The notes beneath the pieces are model-generated. The model did not search any database and was not told where the DNA came from. It saw nothing but the letters and a program-made list of their open reading frames with translations. From Nannocystis pusilla (lineage in GTDB: Bacteria > Myxococcota_A > Polyangia > Nannocystales > Nannocystaceae), in the NCBI RefSeq assembly GCF_026626665.1, contig NZ_JAPNKE010000002.1:10126001-10190000 (forward strand): DNA of 64,000 nt, given 5' to 3'. The stretch's first letter is position 1. Each line of letters begins with the position of its first letter. The translations under genes were made by a program, and so were the position numbers. Positions 1-10,561 of the stretch are shown in pieces.

Positions 1-2
1 CG

Positions 3-244
3 CTGCTCGGTCACGGGGAGAGGCGGCTGAAGAGAGGCGGTGGGGGAGGACTGACGCGGGGCGGGTCAGATGTTCAGAAGGACAGGTGGCGCGGCGGCGG
101 GCTCGGGGTCGGCGCCTGAAGGAACGGGGGCTGCTCGGTCGCGGAGAGCCAAGAGCAAGAGTCGTGGGAGGGCTGACGCGAGGCGAGAGCAGATGTCTTG
201 AGGGACAGGCGGCGCGGCGGCGGGCTCGGGGTCGGCGAGCTGAA
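3..244. repeat. Imperfect two-copy tandem repeat downstream of moeA
   Basis: Two direct copies (about 3-120 and 131-244) share the start CTGCTCGGTC and the end GCGGGCTCGGGGTCGGCG, with a diverged middle. Each carries a degraded copy of the dispersed ACATGTCC palindrome (67-86 and about 191-208). The block starts directly 3' of the moeA stop, like the larger array behind pyrF. No coding function is seen. The left edge is cut by the window start, so more copies may exist. Confidence 0.55.
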
Positions 245-246
245 GG

Positions 247-1775
247 TCAGGGGTCGAAGAGGTGCACGCGGACGGGCTCGCCGGCGGCGGCGCCCTCGCT
301 GTCGGCGTCGACGAGCACGAAGCCGTCGGCGACGACGGTCGACGACAGGTTGCTGGCGCCGCTGGTGGCGACGGGCTCGACCTCGCCGGCGCCGACGCGG
401 CGCACGCGGACGAAGTCGGTGCGGCCGACCTTGCTGGTCAGCTTGCGGGCCAGGACGAGCTCGACGCTGCGGTGCGGGAAGGCCCACGGGTCGGGCAGGC
501 CGCCGAGAGCGCGCACCAGCGGGCCGACCACCAGCTCGTAGGCGCACAGGCACGAGACCGGGTTGCCGGGCAGCAGGAACGCCGGGCGGCCGTCGTGGGC
601 CCGGCCGAGGGCCGTCGGGCTGGCCGGGCGGACCGCCAGGCCGTGGATGTCGAGGTGGCCGCGCTCGCGGAAGATCTGCGGCATCAGATCCTCGGGGCCC
701 ACGCTGGTGGCGCCCGTGATCAGCAGGACGTCGGCCGGGCCGGCCAGCAGCGCGTCGAGGCCGGCGCGCAGGGCCTCGGCGCCGTCGCGGGCGCGCAGCG
801 GGGCCAGCCACTCGCCGCAGTCGCGCGCGGCCAGGCCGGCGAGCACGAGCGAGTTGCTGTCGACGATCTGGTGCGGGCCGGGGGCGCGCCCGGCGGGACG
901 AGCTCGTCGCCGGTGACGAGCAGGCCGAGGCGCGGGCGGCGGACCACCGCGACCTCGGCGAGGCCGAGCGAGGCGAGGGCGCCGACGTCCTGCGGCCGCA
1001 GGCGGCGCCCGGCGGCGAGCACACATGTCCCGCGGGACATGTCCTCGCCGACCTGTCCGATGTGACGCAGCGGCGGGACCGAGCCGAGCAGCTCGACCAG
1101 GACCCGCCCGCCGCGCACGACCTCGCGCGCGAGCTCGGCCTGCAGCACGGCGTCGGCCCCGGCCGGCAGGGGCGCGCCGGTGGCGATCCGCACGGCCTCG
1201 CCGGGGCCCAGCGCGGCCGGGTAGGGGCGCCCCGGCAAGCTGTCCCCGCGGACAGGCAGGACCAGCGGCGCGTCGACGGTGGCGCCGAAGCTGTCCTCGC
1301 CGCGCAGGGCGTAGCCGTCGACCGCGGCGCGCACGTAGCCGGGGACGTCGATCGGCGCGAGGACGTCGCCCGCGAGGACGCGGCCGAACGCGGCCGCCAG
1401 CGGGACGACCTCGGCCGCCAGGCGGACCGCGCGCCCGCGCAGCAGGGCCAGCGCGTCGGCGAGGTCGGCGCGGGCCTGGAAGCCGCGCATGCGCGGGTCG
1501 TCGCCGGGTCGGGAGGTGTGACGCGAGGGGCCGGTGGCGGAGGGATGGGACATGGCCGATGGGACATGTCCCGTGGTTTCGCGGGCGTCGGTGACGGCTT
1601 CGCCCGCGAATGACATGTCCTCGGGGACATGTCCCAACGTTTCACTGCCGGCGGCGCCGGCTTCGCCCGCGAACGGCATGTCCTCGGGGACATGTCGGCC
1701 GAGGCCGCGCTGCGAGGCACCGGCGTCCCGGTCGGCCGCGTCGCCCGGACCGCCGGGCTTGGGCCCGCCGCTCAT
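247..1775 (-). CDS. moeA: Molybdopterin molybdenumtransferase MoeA, with repeat-encoded N-terminal extension and one frame break
   Basis: MoeA inserts molybdate into adenylylated molybdopterin in the cytoplasm, the last step of molybdenum cofactor synthesis. Visible family motifs: VRAAVDGYA, TGAPLPAGADAV, VTGDELVPPGAP, then in another frame QIVDSNS, ITGATSVGPEDLM and PGNPVSC. The frame changes near 876-885 in a C/G run; adding one G there restores an unbroken protein. The conserved domain starts at the ATG at 1490. An upstream ATG at 1775 is in frame and overlaps the fdhB-like stop as ATGA, giving a 95-residue extension largely encoded by three palindromic repeats (motif GHVPEDMSFAGEA, repeated). 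A further palindrome at 1023-1042 is read in frame as EDMSRGTC. The start at 1490 is the conservative choice; coupling to the upstream gene favours 1775. Confidence 0.85.
1023..1042. repeat. Perfect ACATGTCCC palindrome inside moeA
   Basis: ACATGTCCCGCGGGACATGT is a perfect 20-base inverted repeat. It is translated within the MoeA core (near residue 152 counted from the start at 1490) as part of EDMSRGTC, a segment I do not recognise from other MoeA proteins. It belongs to the dispersed family seen between many genes in this window. Confidence 0.8.
1548..1696. repeat. Three tandem ACATGTCC palindromes at the fdhB/moeA junction
   Basis: Palindromes lie at 1548-1572, 1612-1633 (GACATGTCC TCGG GGACATGTC, perfect 9-bp arms) and 1675-1696. 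They are separated by near-repeats of about 63 bp sharing GGCTTCGCCCGCGAA. They sit just 3' of the fdhB-like stop and would encode most of the MoeA N-terminal extension if the start at 1775 is used. Confidence 0.8.
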
Positions 1776-3388
1776 GACCTCCGGGCCGGGCGCGTCGGCG
1801 GCAGGCGGTCGAGGATCGACACGACCGGCAGGAGGGCGACCTGGCCGAGGCCGCAGATGCTGGTCTGGGCGAGGGTGCGGTCGAGCTGGCGCAGCAGCTC
1901 GGGGGTGCCCTCGTCGGCCTCGCCGGCGAGCCAGCGGTCGAGCAGGACGACGGCTTTCTCGGTGCCGACCCGGCACGGCACGCACTTGCCGCACGACTCG
2001 TTGCGGAAGAAGCGGGTGACGTTGGCCCCGAGCTCGAGCATGTCGCGGCCCTCGGCGACCACGATCACCGCGCCCGAGCCGAGCGACGAGCCGGCGCGCC
2101 GCAGGTGATCGAAGTCCAGCGGGGTGCCCAGGGCGTCGGCGCCGAGGAACGCGGTCGAGGCGCCGCCGGGCATCACGGCCTGCACCGCAGCGCCGCCCGG
2201 TACGCCGCCGGCGAGGGCGATCAGCTCGGCGATCGTGGTGCCGCTGGCGAGCTCGTGGACGCCGGGATGGACCACGTCGCCGCTGATCGACACGAACTTG
2301 AGGCCGGCGCAGCCGCGCAGGCCCTGGGCCTTCCACCACGCGGCGCCGCGGGCGGCGATCGCGGTGGCCATGGTGAGGGTCTCGACGTTGTTGATGAGGG
2401 TGGGCTGGCCGAACAGGCCGGCGATCCCGGGGTACGGCGGCTTGTTGCGCGGCTCGCCGCGCCGATCTTCCAGCCCCTCGAGCAGCGCGGTCTCCTCGCC
2501 CATGATGTAGCCGCCAGGGGAGACGAAGATCTCGAGCGCGACGCCGAGTTCGCCGGCGATCCGCGCCGCGATCTCCTGCTCGCGCGCGAGGACGCGGCGC
2601 TCGAGCTCGTACTCGTGGCGCAGGTAGACGATCGCCCGCCGGGCGCCGACGACCAGCGCGCCGAGCAGGAGGCCCTCCCACACGAGGTGCGGCAGGCTGG
2701 CCAGCAGCTCGCGGTCCTTGAAGGTGCCGGGCTCGCTCTCGTCGGCGTTGCAGACGACGAACTTCTCGTCGCCGACGGCGTCGCGGACGGTGCGCCACTT
2801 CAAGGCGGTCGGGAAGCCGGCGCCGCCCATGCCGCGCAGGCCGGCCTCCTTGAGCTCGCCGAGCAACGCCTCGGCGGCCGCGGCACCGCCGGCCGCGAGG
2901 GCGCGCACGGTGGCGTAGCGCTCGCCCGGGCGCGCGTACGGATCGACGCGATACGACTTGGCGGAGACCTCGAGGTGCTCGGGGGCGTGCTCGGCGTGCA
3001 GGGCAGCGAGGGCGGCCGCGGCGCCGGTGTGCGGGTCGTGACCGACGAGCACCGCCGGGGCGCGGTCGCAGCGGCCGAGGCACGAGACCTCGCAGACCTC
3101 GACGCGCTCGCCGGTGGCGGCCTCGTGCGCGGCGGCCCCGGCCTGCAGCGCGGCGAGGCAGTCGGCGCCGCCCCGCATGGCGCAGGCGAGGTCGCGGCAG
3201 ACGTCGAGGCGATGCGCGGCGGGCGGCGTGCGCCGGTAGTGCGGGTAGAACGAGGCGACGCCCTCGATGCGGTGCAGCGGGACGCCGAGGTCGCGGGCCG
3301 CGAGGACGAGGTCGTCCTGGCGCAGCCAGCCGTGCTCCGCCTGCAAGGCGTTGAGGCGCTGAATGATGCTGGGCGGTCGGTACCGCAT
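1772..3388 (-). CDS. NuoE-NuoF fusion, NAD-linked diaphorase subunit (formate dehydrogenase beta-like)
   Basis: 538 residues. This subunit type passes electrons between an Fe-S/FMN centre and NAD(H) in soluble molybdenum formate dehydrogenases and in HoxF-type hydrogenases. Residues about 1-125 form a NuoE-like thioredoxin-fold domain with the 2Fe-2S pattern C64-x4-C69 and C99-x3-C103. Residues about 160-538 are NuoF-like: GMGGAGFP and NADESEPGTFKD in the NADH/FMN site, then CGKCVPCRVGT and SICGLG as the 4Fe-4S ligands near the C-terminus. The neighbouring moeA, overlapping by ATGA, favours a molybdenum formate dehydrogenase over a hydrogenase. No catalytic alpha subunit or fdhD is in the window, so the exact enzyme is inferred. 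The start ATG at 3388 begins the NuoE-like fold. Confidence 0.85.
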   Translation of the reverse strand: MRYRPPSIIQRLNALQAEHGWLRQDDLVLAARDLGVPLHRIEGVASFYPHYRRTPPAAHRLDVCRDLACAMRGGADCLAALQAGAAAHEAATGERVEVCEVSCLGRCDRAPAVLVGHDPHTGAAAALAALHAEHAPEHLEVSAKSYRVDPYARPGERYATVRALAAGGAAAAEALLGELKEAGLRGMGGAGFPTALKWRTVRDAVGDEKFVVCNADESEPGTFKDRELLASLPHLVWEGLLLGALVVGARRAIVYLRHEYELERRVLAREQEIAARIAGELGVALEIFVSPGGYIMGEETALLEGLEDRRGEPRNKPPYPGIAGLFGQPTLINNVETLTMATAIAARGAAWWKAQGLRGCAGLKFVSISGDVVHPGVHELASGTTIAELIALAGGVPGGAAVQAVMPGGASTAFLGADALGTPLDFDHLRRAGSSLGSGAVIVVAEGRDMLELGANVTRFFRNESCGKCVPCRVGTEKAVVLLDRWLAGEADEGTPELLRQLDRTLAQTSICGLGQVALLPVVSILDRLPPTRPARRS

Positions 3389-3884
3389 CGTCGCCGACAG
3401 GGTAGCGCAACTCGCCCCGCGCGGCCCCGGCGGCCGGCTTTTTGTGCCGCGGGCGCCGGGTGCACGGGATGATGCAGGTGCCCAGCGGACAGCGAGCTCT
3501 TCCCGGTGTACGGCGACCCGGGCGAGTCGTACGGCCGACGAGTCGAGGCGACGAACGCGGTGGAGCGCCGCGAGGGTCACGTCGCGCGAGCGGCTCGGGT
3601 CCGCCGTCGCCGGCGTCCGCGAGACACTGAACAATGCGACCGCGAAGGTCAGCCGTGTCGATGCGGTCGACATGCCGGGATTGACGAGACCCGACGATTC
3701 GCTGCAGCGACGGAACGCTGTGATTGTGCAGAACCGCGCAGCCGCGGCGCGGCTGCGCGCACCGGTGCATCTGCAACGCCGGACGACGACGCAGCCGCGC
3801 TCGCGTGATCTCCGCCAGGCGATGCGCCTCTGATAAAGTCCTCGCATCGCTGCCCTGGTGGGGTTCGCAGTCTAGGAGTCGAAA
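3389..3884. other. Divergent intergenic region
   Basis: Roughly 500 bases between the divergent diaphorase and coiled-coil genes. Some frames are open, but their composition is that of random high-GC frames and they match nothing I recognise. Promoters for both genes must lie here. An AGGAG ribosome binding site precedes the GTG at 3885. Confidence 0.5.
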
Positions 3885-4871
3885 GTGTCGAGTGTGATCG
3901 TCCCGAAGTCCCGAGATGAAGTGTTGAAGAGCTTCTCGCCGCTGCTGCAGAAGCACCTGCAGCAGGCCGCACAACCGGCCACCAAGGCCGAGGCGGCCGA
4001 GCGGGCCAAGCTGCGCGAGGCGGTCGAACGCGCCGCGCAGTACACCAGCGAGACCATCATCAAGGGGCTCGCGGAGCTGCAGGTCAGCTTCGGCGCCGCG
4101 GTCGAGGCGCTGGCCGATCGACTGGCGTCGGAGGCGATCCGGCTCGACGAGCTGCGCAAGGCGATCGCGGCCGAGGCGGCGCGGGTCGAAGACCTGAAGC
4201 ACGTGCGGATCGCCGCGGAGGCGCTCGAGATCCTGCATCAGGACGACGCCAAGCGGCTGCAGGCGCTCGAGGACAAGTTCACCGCCGAGGTCCGCGAGCT
4301 CGAGGAGAAGATCGCCCGCCAGCAGGAGACGTGGGCCAAGGAGGACGCGGAGAAGGCGAGCGCGCAGGCCGAGACGGACGCGGCCCGGGCCAAGGAGCGC
4401 AAGGCGGACGAGGAGAAGTACGCCTACGAGATCGAGCGCCAGCGCCGGCTGGTGGCCGACGAGTTCGCGGAGAAGCGGCGCCTGCTCGAGCGGCAGCTGG
4501 CGGAGACGCAGGCGCAGCGCGACAAGAACTGGGACGGGCGCGAGAAGCTGCTGGCGGCCGCGACGGCCGAGATCGAGGCGCTGCGCACCAAGACGGCGGC
4601 CTACGCCAAGGAGATCGAGGACGCCGGCAAGTCGGCGCGCGAGAAGGTGATCGTCAAGATCAGCGCCGACGCCAAGGTCGACGCCGAGCTGGCGTCGCGC
4701 GACAGCGCGGCCAACCTCGAGGTCGGCGAGCTGAAGATCAAGGCGCTCGAGGACCGCATCGAGAAGCAGCGGGCCCAGATCGCCGAGCTCAACGCGCAAC
4801 TGACCGCGGCACTGGCCCAGACCCAGGGCCTGGCGCAGAAGGCCATCGAGGGCACCTCGGCCCGGAAGTGA
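3885..4871 (+). CDS. Coiled-coil protein, copy 1 of a tandem pair
   Basis: 328 residues, function not recognised. The sequence is almost entirely predicted helix: charged Ala/Glu/Lys/Arg heptad-like stretches from about residue 90 to 315 suggest a long coiled coil. No signal peptide or membrane segment is seen, so it is probably cytoplasmic. The GTG start has an AGGAG ribosome site eight bases upstream. The N-terminus (SRDEVLKSFSPLL) and C-terminus (LAQTQGLAQKAIEGTS) resemble those of the next gene eight bases downstream (TKQEILEAYGELA; LKQAQDLAIKAIDGAS), so the two are paralogues in one operon. Confidence 0.75.
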   Translation: MSSVIVPKSRDEVLKSFSPLLQKHLQQAAQPATKAEAAERAKLREAVERAAQYTSETIIKGLAELQVSFGAAVEALADRLASEAIRLDELRKAIAAEAARVEDLKHVRIAAEALEILHQDDAKRLQALEDKFTAEVRELEEKIARQQETWAKEDAEKASAQAETDAARAKERKADEEKYAYEIERQRRLVADEFAEKRRLLERQLAETQAQRDKNWDGREKLLAAATAEIEALRTKTAAYAKEIEDAGKSAREKVIVKISADAKVDAELASRDSAANLEVGELKIKALEDRIEKQRAQIAELNAQLTAALAQTQGLAQKAIEGTSARK

Positions 4872-4879
4872 GGCGCGCG

Positions 4880-5945
4880 ATGAAGACGTTCACCAGCAAG
4901 AGCACGAAGCAAGAGATCCTCGAGGCCTACGGCGAGCTGGCCCAGGAGCTGAAGAACCTGAAGGACAAGGGCCCCGCGGCCGCGCCGGCCCGCGCCGCGG
5001 CGGCCGAGGCCGCTCCGGCCGCCCCGTCCGCCCCCGCCGCCCAGGAGAACTCCCCCGTGAACTTCGACGACCTGACCCGCGACCTCGACAGCATCCGCAC
5101 CCGCTTCGGCGACGCCTCGTCGACGCTGCAGCAACAGCTCCTCCGCGAGTCCGGCCGCCTCGAGAACCTGCGCTCCGAGATCGCCGGCTACACGGAGCAC
5201 CTGAAGACGCTGCACGCGATCGAGGTCGGCGACGACACGACGCGCGAGCTGGTCCGCCGCTACCTCGACACCCAGCGCAGCGCCGACGAGGCGTTCGCGG
5301 CCCGCAAGCGCAAGGTCGAGGAGGAGCTCGAGGGGCGCAAGGCCGGCTGGCGCAAGCAGCAGGAGGAGCGCGCCCGCTCGGTCACCGAGACCGACGCGGC
5401 CGGCAAGCTGGCGCGCACCCGCGAGGCCGACGAGTACGGCTACGCGACCACGCGCGCGCACTGCCGACGCCGACGCGCTGGCGCAGGAGAAGAAGCGCCT
5501 GCAGGCCGAGCTCGACGGGCTGCAGGAGGTGAAGACGATCCAGTGGAACGAGCGCGAGCAGGCGATCGCTACCCGCGAGCAGGAGTACGCCGACCTCAAG
5601 GCGAAGTCGGTGGCCTACCCGAAGGAGCTCGAGGCGGCCACCAACAAGGCCGAGGCCGAGGGTATGGCCATCGCGCGCCGGCAGTCGAAGATCGCGTCCG
5701 ACCTGGCCCTCAAGGACTTCGAGGGCAAGAAGAAGGTCCAGGAGCTCAAGATCGGCGAGCTCGAGGCCGCCAGCAAGAAGCAGGACGAGCAGATCCTCGA
5801 GCTGTCGAAGCAGCTCGCCACGGCGCTCAAGCAGGCCCAGGACCTGGCCATCAAGGCGATCGACGGCGCGTCCAACTCGACGTCGTTCGCGGCGGTCAAG
5901 GAGATCGCGCTCGAGCAGGCCAAGACGTCGCAGAAGTTCAAATAG
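4880..5945 (+). CDS. Coiled-coil protein, copy 2 of a tandem pair (one frame break)
   Basis: About 354 residues once the break is repaired. It has an N-terminal helical motif like its upstream paralogue, an Ala/Pro-rich linker at about residues 33-57, then a long Glu/Lys/Ala/Arg coiled coil. The frame changes at about 5452-5460 in an ACGCGCGCGCACT tract. Before it the protein reads DEYGYATTRA and after it TADADALAQEKKRL, which continues the alignment with copy 1. A CG-dinucleotide slip is the likely cause. Function unknown; the pair may form a heteromeric filament or scaffold, which is inference. Confidence 0.7.
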
Positions 5946-6060
5946 GCCCTGCGGCTGCATCGGAGCGGCGGCGTCCTCGCGGGCGCCGCCGCTGTCGCGA
6001 GCGCGATCTCCGCGAAGGCGCGAATACGCAGGCGTGAGGCCAATCCTCGGCGCCTAGACC

Positions 6061-7623
6061 TTGCTTCTTGCAGGAATAAATAAATCCAGGATTTGCTTGA
6101 TTCGATCTTACCGTATAAGTTCGCGGCGACATGCCGCGCCGAAGCGACCCTCCTGGCAGCCGAGCACGGACGATTTCGCGCAGGTCTTCGCCGAGCAGAA
6201 CCCGTGGCGGACCTCCGGCGAGGTGCCCAGGTTGTTCGCGCCGCTTCAGCAGCGCCCGCTGGCGAAGTGGTTGTTTCGGGCCATGTTGCGACCGACGCCG
6301 CGGCGGTATTACTTGATCGTCGGGCCGCGGCGCGTCGGCAAGTCCACGTGCATGTACCAGACGGTCGAACACCTGCTGGCTGCGGGGGGTGGCACCGCGG
6401 CGACTATGGTGGTTGCGGCTCGATCATCCGCTGCTGATGGAGTGGTCGCTGGACCGGCTGATGCGCTTCATCGTGCAGTCGAGCGCGGCCACGGCGGACG
6501 AGCCCGTCTACGTGTTCCTCGACGAGATCACGTACGCCCGCATTGGGATCGCTGGCTCAAGACGTTCTACGACGACGGCTGGCCGGTGCAGATCGCGGCC
6601 TCGTCGAGCGCGACGGCGATGCTGCGCAACCAGAGCCACGAGAGCGGCGTGGGCCGCTGGGACCAGCTGTACCTCCCGCCCTACTCGTTCCCCGAGTACC
6701 TCGACTTGCTCGGCAACGGCCTCGACATACCGGCCGAGGCGACCTTGAACGAGTCGCTGCGCGCCGTGGCGTCGGATCCGCCCGTGCGCCCGGATCTGCA
6801 GCCGGCCTTGCGCCGATTCTTGCTCACGGGCGGCTTCCCCGAGCTGCTCCTCGCCGGCGGTGAGCTCGGCGCCGGCGAGGAGAGCGACTTCTTCTTGCAG
6901 GCGCAGGGGCGGCTCCGCGACGGCGCGGTCATCCGCGCCATCTACCAGGACATCCCGCAAGCGTTCGGCATCGACAATCCGATGCTGCTCGAGCGGCTCC
7001 TGTACTCGCTGGGAGGACAGATCACGGGTGTGCTCTCGCCGTCGAAGATCGCCGGGGCGCTCGGCATGTCGGCGCCGACCTTCGACAAGTACCTGTCCTA
7101 CCTCGAGCAGGCGTTTCTGGTGTTCACCACCACCAACTACGGGCGGGTCGAGCTCAACGTGCAGAAGCGCGGGCGGAAGCTCTACTTCGTCGACGGCGCC
7201 GTGCGCAACGCGGCGCTCCAGCGCGACCCGCAGCCGCTGGCGAACCCGGAGGAGTACGGGCTCTTGCTGGAGAACGTGGTCGCCAGTCATCTGCATGCGC
7301 TGGCCCAGCTGCGCCAGGTCCGGCTCCACCACTGGCGCGAGGATAACCTCGCCGAGGTCGACATGATCCTCGAGGAGCCCTCGGCGCCGCTTGCGATCGA
7401 GGTCGGACGAGGCGCCGGCCACCATCGCCGCGGTCTGACGGCGCTCGCCGAGCGGCACGGCGTGTTCGAGCGTGACCGTTACTTCGTGGCTCCGGTGATC
7501 GCCTCCACCCCGGCCGGCGCGACCGGGGACGGGATCGGGAGCGTCCCGCTCGACCTCTTCTTGTTGGTCGTCGGCGCGCAGGCGCAGTCGGCCCTGCGCG
7601 TTCGCCTCGGCGTGTCGCGCTGA
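6061..7623 (+). CDS. AAA-family ATPase with DUF4143-type C-terminus (two compensating frame breaks)
   Basis: About 500 residues. The P-loop is GPRRVGKST and the Walker B motif VYVFLDEITY. Later segments (LTGGFPELLL, LLERLLYSLGGQITGVLSPSKIA, KLYFVDGAVRN, EEYGLLLENVVASHL, EVDMI) match the DUF4143 half of the widespread ATPases whose substrates are mostly unknown. The Walker B segment lies in a different frame: an extra base in the G run near 6390 shifts out and a missing base near 6538 shifts back. The protein is otherwise continuous, so sequencing error or a very recent lesion is likely. The start is uncertain; 6061 is a TTG and the conserved part begins near 6175 (FAQVFAEQNPW). Confidence 0.7.
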   Translation: MLLAGINKSRICLIRSYRISSRRHAAPKRPSWQPSTDDFAQVFAEQNPWRTSGEVPRLFAPLQQRPLAKWLFRAMLRPTPRRYYLIVGPRRVGKSTCMYQTVEHLLAAGGGTAATMVVAARSSAADGVVAGPADALHRAVERGHGGRARLRVPRRDHVRPHWDRWLKTFYDDGWPVQIAASSSATAMLRNQSHESGVGRWDQLYLPPYSFPEYLDLLGNGLDIPAEATLNESLRAVASDPPVRPDLQPALRRFLLTGGFPELLLAGGELGAGEESDFFLQAQGRLRDGAVIRAIYQDIPQAFGIDNPMLLERLLYSLGGQITGVLSPSKIAGALGMSAPTFDKYLSYLEQAFLVFTTTNYGRVELNVQKRGRKLYFVDGAVRNAALQRDPQPLANPEEYGLLLENVVASHLHALAQLRQVRLHHWREDNLAEVDMILEEPSAPLAIEVGRGAGHHRRGLTALAERHGVFERDRYFVAPVIASTPAGATGDGIGSVPLDLFLLVVGAQAQSALRVRLGVSR

Positions 7624-7643
7624 GCGGCCCGCCGCGAACGACG

Positions 7644-7674
7644 AAGGCCAGGCGCCCGCCGGGCGCCTGGCCTT
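7644..7674. terminator. Bidirectional hairpin terminator
   Basis: A perfect 14-bp stem (AAGGCCAGGCGCCC with its complement GGGCGCCTGGCCTT) closes a 3-base loop. It sits between the convergent ATPase and amidase genes. The AA/TT ends give weak T tracts in both directions. A half copy of the ACATGTCC palindrome follows at about 7679-7692. Confidence 0.75.
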
Positions 7675-7692
7675 ACGCACATGTCCTGAAGG

Positions 7693-9345
<1,653 letters not shown>

Positions 9346-9981
9346 GGCGGAACCTTCGAATGCGGCGATACGTTGCCCTGCGCGCGTGAAGCGACACGTC
9401 CTCACGCGCAGAGCCGCGAGCGACACGTCGCAGCTCCGGGCGGCCGGAAAACGGCCATCACAATGACACCATCGTCCTTACGCCGGCTCCCTCGCGGGCG
9501 CAAGAGGGGCGCCGCACGGCGCCGCGGCAGAACCGGCCGCAGCGCGGCGTCAGGCGCCGAATCTGCGCGAATCGGGCGACCGTCGCGACGACCTCACGGC
9601 GCGCCCGCGAGAAACCGGTGATCGAAACCCGCGAGGTCGTTACTCCTTGGGCGCACGGGCTCGGACGTGCGCACCGCGCTCATGCAGCCGCGTTCCTGAC
9701 GCAGAAGACGGGCTTCGCGCGCCGGGGATGCAGCTGTCTCGAAGGACAGATCGACGCTGTCGCCCGGTCAGCCGATCACGACCGCCGCGCCGGCCTCGCG
9801 GTCGGCGGCGCCGCCGGTGAACCCGCGCAGCGCGGGGATGAAAGACAGCTGGTAATCGCGGGCTTCCGCGCAGTCGCGGGCCCAGACGTCCGGGTAGACA
9901 CCCTTCAGACACATTTGTCGTGTCCCTCCGCAAGCTGTCGCTCACTGGCGAGGGCGGGCGAGACGTTCTATTTTGCCGGCC
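9346..9981. other. Divergent intergenic region with a CTGTC palindrome
   Basis: About 640 bases between divergent genes; no credible coding sequence. At 9734-9749 lies the perfect inverted repeat CTGTCTCGAAGGACAG (arms CTGTC with CTTCGA core), matched by a sister copy at 11849-11864 in the next divergent region. This could be a regulator site; nothing else is recognisable. Confidence 0.45.
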
Positions 9982-10515
9982 ATGAGATGCGAACGACTCT
10001 TACTGCTTGGGTTGCTGGGCCTCGGCTCTGCCTGTAGCTCCGACAAGGGCGACACGACCGAGACCGGCGGCGGCTTCCCCGACGAGCTGGCGATGGGCTG
10101 CGGGATCACGAGCCCGTGCGACGACATCGTGCTGCGCTGCGGGAGTGACCGGTGGAGCGAGGGGTGCATCGAGCCGTACTCGACGGAGACGCAGTGCGTG
10201 CTCGAGCGGCTGGCGGCCGGCGAGCGGTTCCCGCTGCGCTACGACGTCAACGGGTTCAACGGCGAGGTCGAGTGGTACGACCTCGTGTTCGACGGCGAGG
10301 GCGGGGCCCTGCGGCAGAACTGGCTCGAAGACCCGGGCTCCTCCGACGCGGCCCCGGAGGGCCCGGTCGAGCGCTGCGTCCTCAAGCCGCTCGATTTCTT
10401 CGCAAACTGCCTGACCGTCGCCGCCGACGACCCGGCGCACGCCCAGTGCATGCTGTGGTCGGCGTGGTTCGAGAGCTGCGAGGCGGCGGCCGAGCCGATG
10501 TGCCCGACGCCCTGA
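9982..10515 (+). CDS. Small Cys-rich lipoprotein, unknown function
   Basis: 177 residues. N-terminus MRCERLLLLGLLGLGSACSS is a clear lipoprotein signal with lipobox GSAC, then a Gly/Thr linker. The mature part has nine or ten Cys, suggesting disulfide-bonded folds outside the inner membrane. A tryptophan-rich segment (WSEGCIEPY, QCMLWSAWFESC) is conspicuous. No family recognised. The ATG at 9982 is preferred over the in-frame TTG at 9973 because it gives a better signal peptide. It ends facing a convergent gene across a palindromic repeat. Confidence 0.75.
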   Translation: MRCERLLLLGLLGLGSACSSDKGDTTETGGGFPDELAMGCGITSPCDDIVLRCGSDRWSEGCIEPYSTETQCVLERLAAGERFPLRYDVNGFNGEVEWYDLVFDGEGGALRQNWLEDPGSSDAAPEGPVERCVLKPLDFFANCLTVAADDPAHAQCMLWSAWFESCEAAAEPMCPTP

Positions 10516-10525
10516 AGCTCACCGG

Positions 10526-10556
10526 ATATGTCCAGGAGGACATGTCACATGGGCCA
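10526..10556. repeat. ACATGTCC palindrome in a convergent junction
   Basis: ATATGTCCAGGAGGACATGT is a near-perfect inverted repeat, followed at once by a second half-site, ACATGGGCCATGT. The element fills the 46 bases between two converging stop codons, a position suiting a bidirectional terminator or REP-type element. Confidence 0.7.
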
Positions 10557-10561
10557 TGTAG

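Noticed and set aside
720..4799. A 1,359-codon open frame on the minus strand
   Set aside because: It joins part of moeA to an antisense shadow of the diaphorase and coiled-coil genes. Only the moeA part shows family motifs; the rest is Arg/Pro-rich out-of-frame sequence.
9640..9945. Minus-strand open frame in the divergent region
   Set aside because: High-GC shadow composition, no motifs and no ribosome site.
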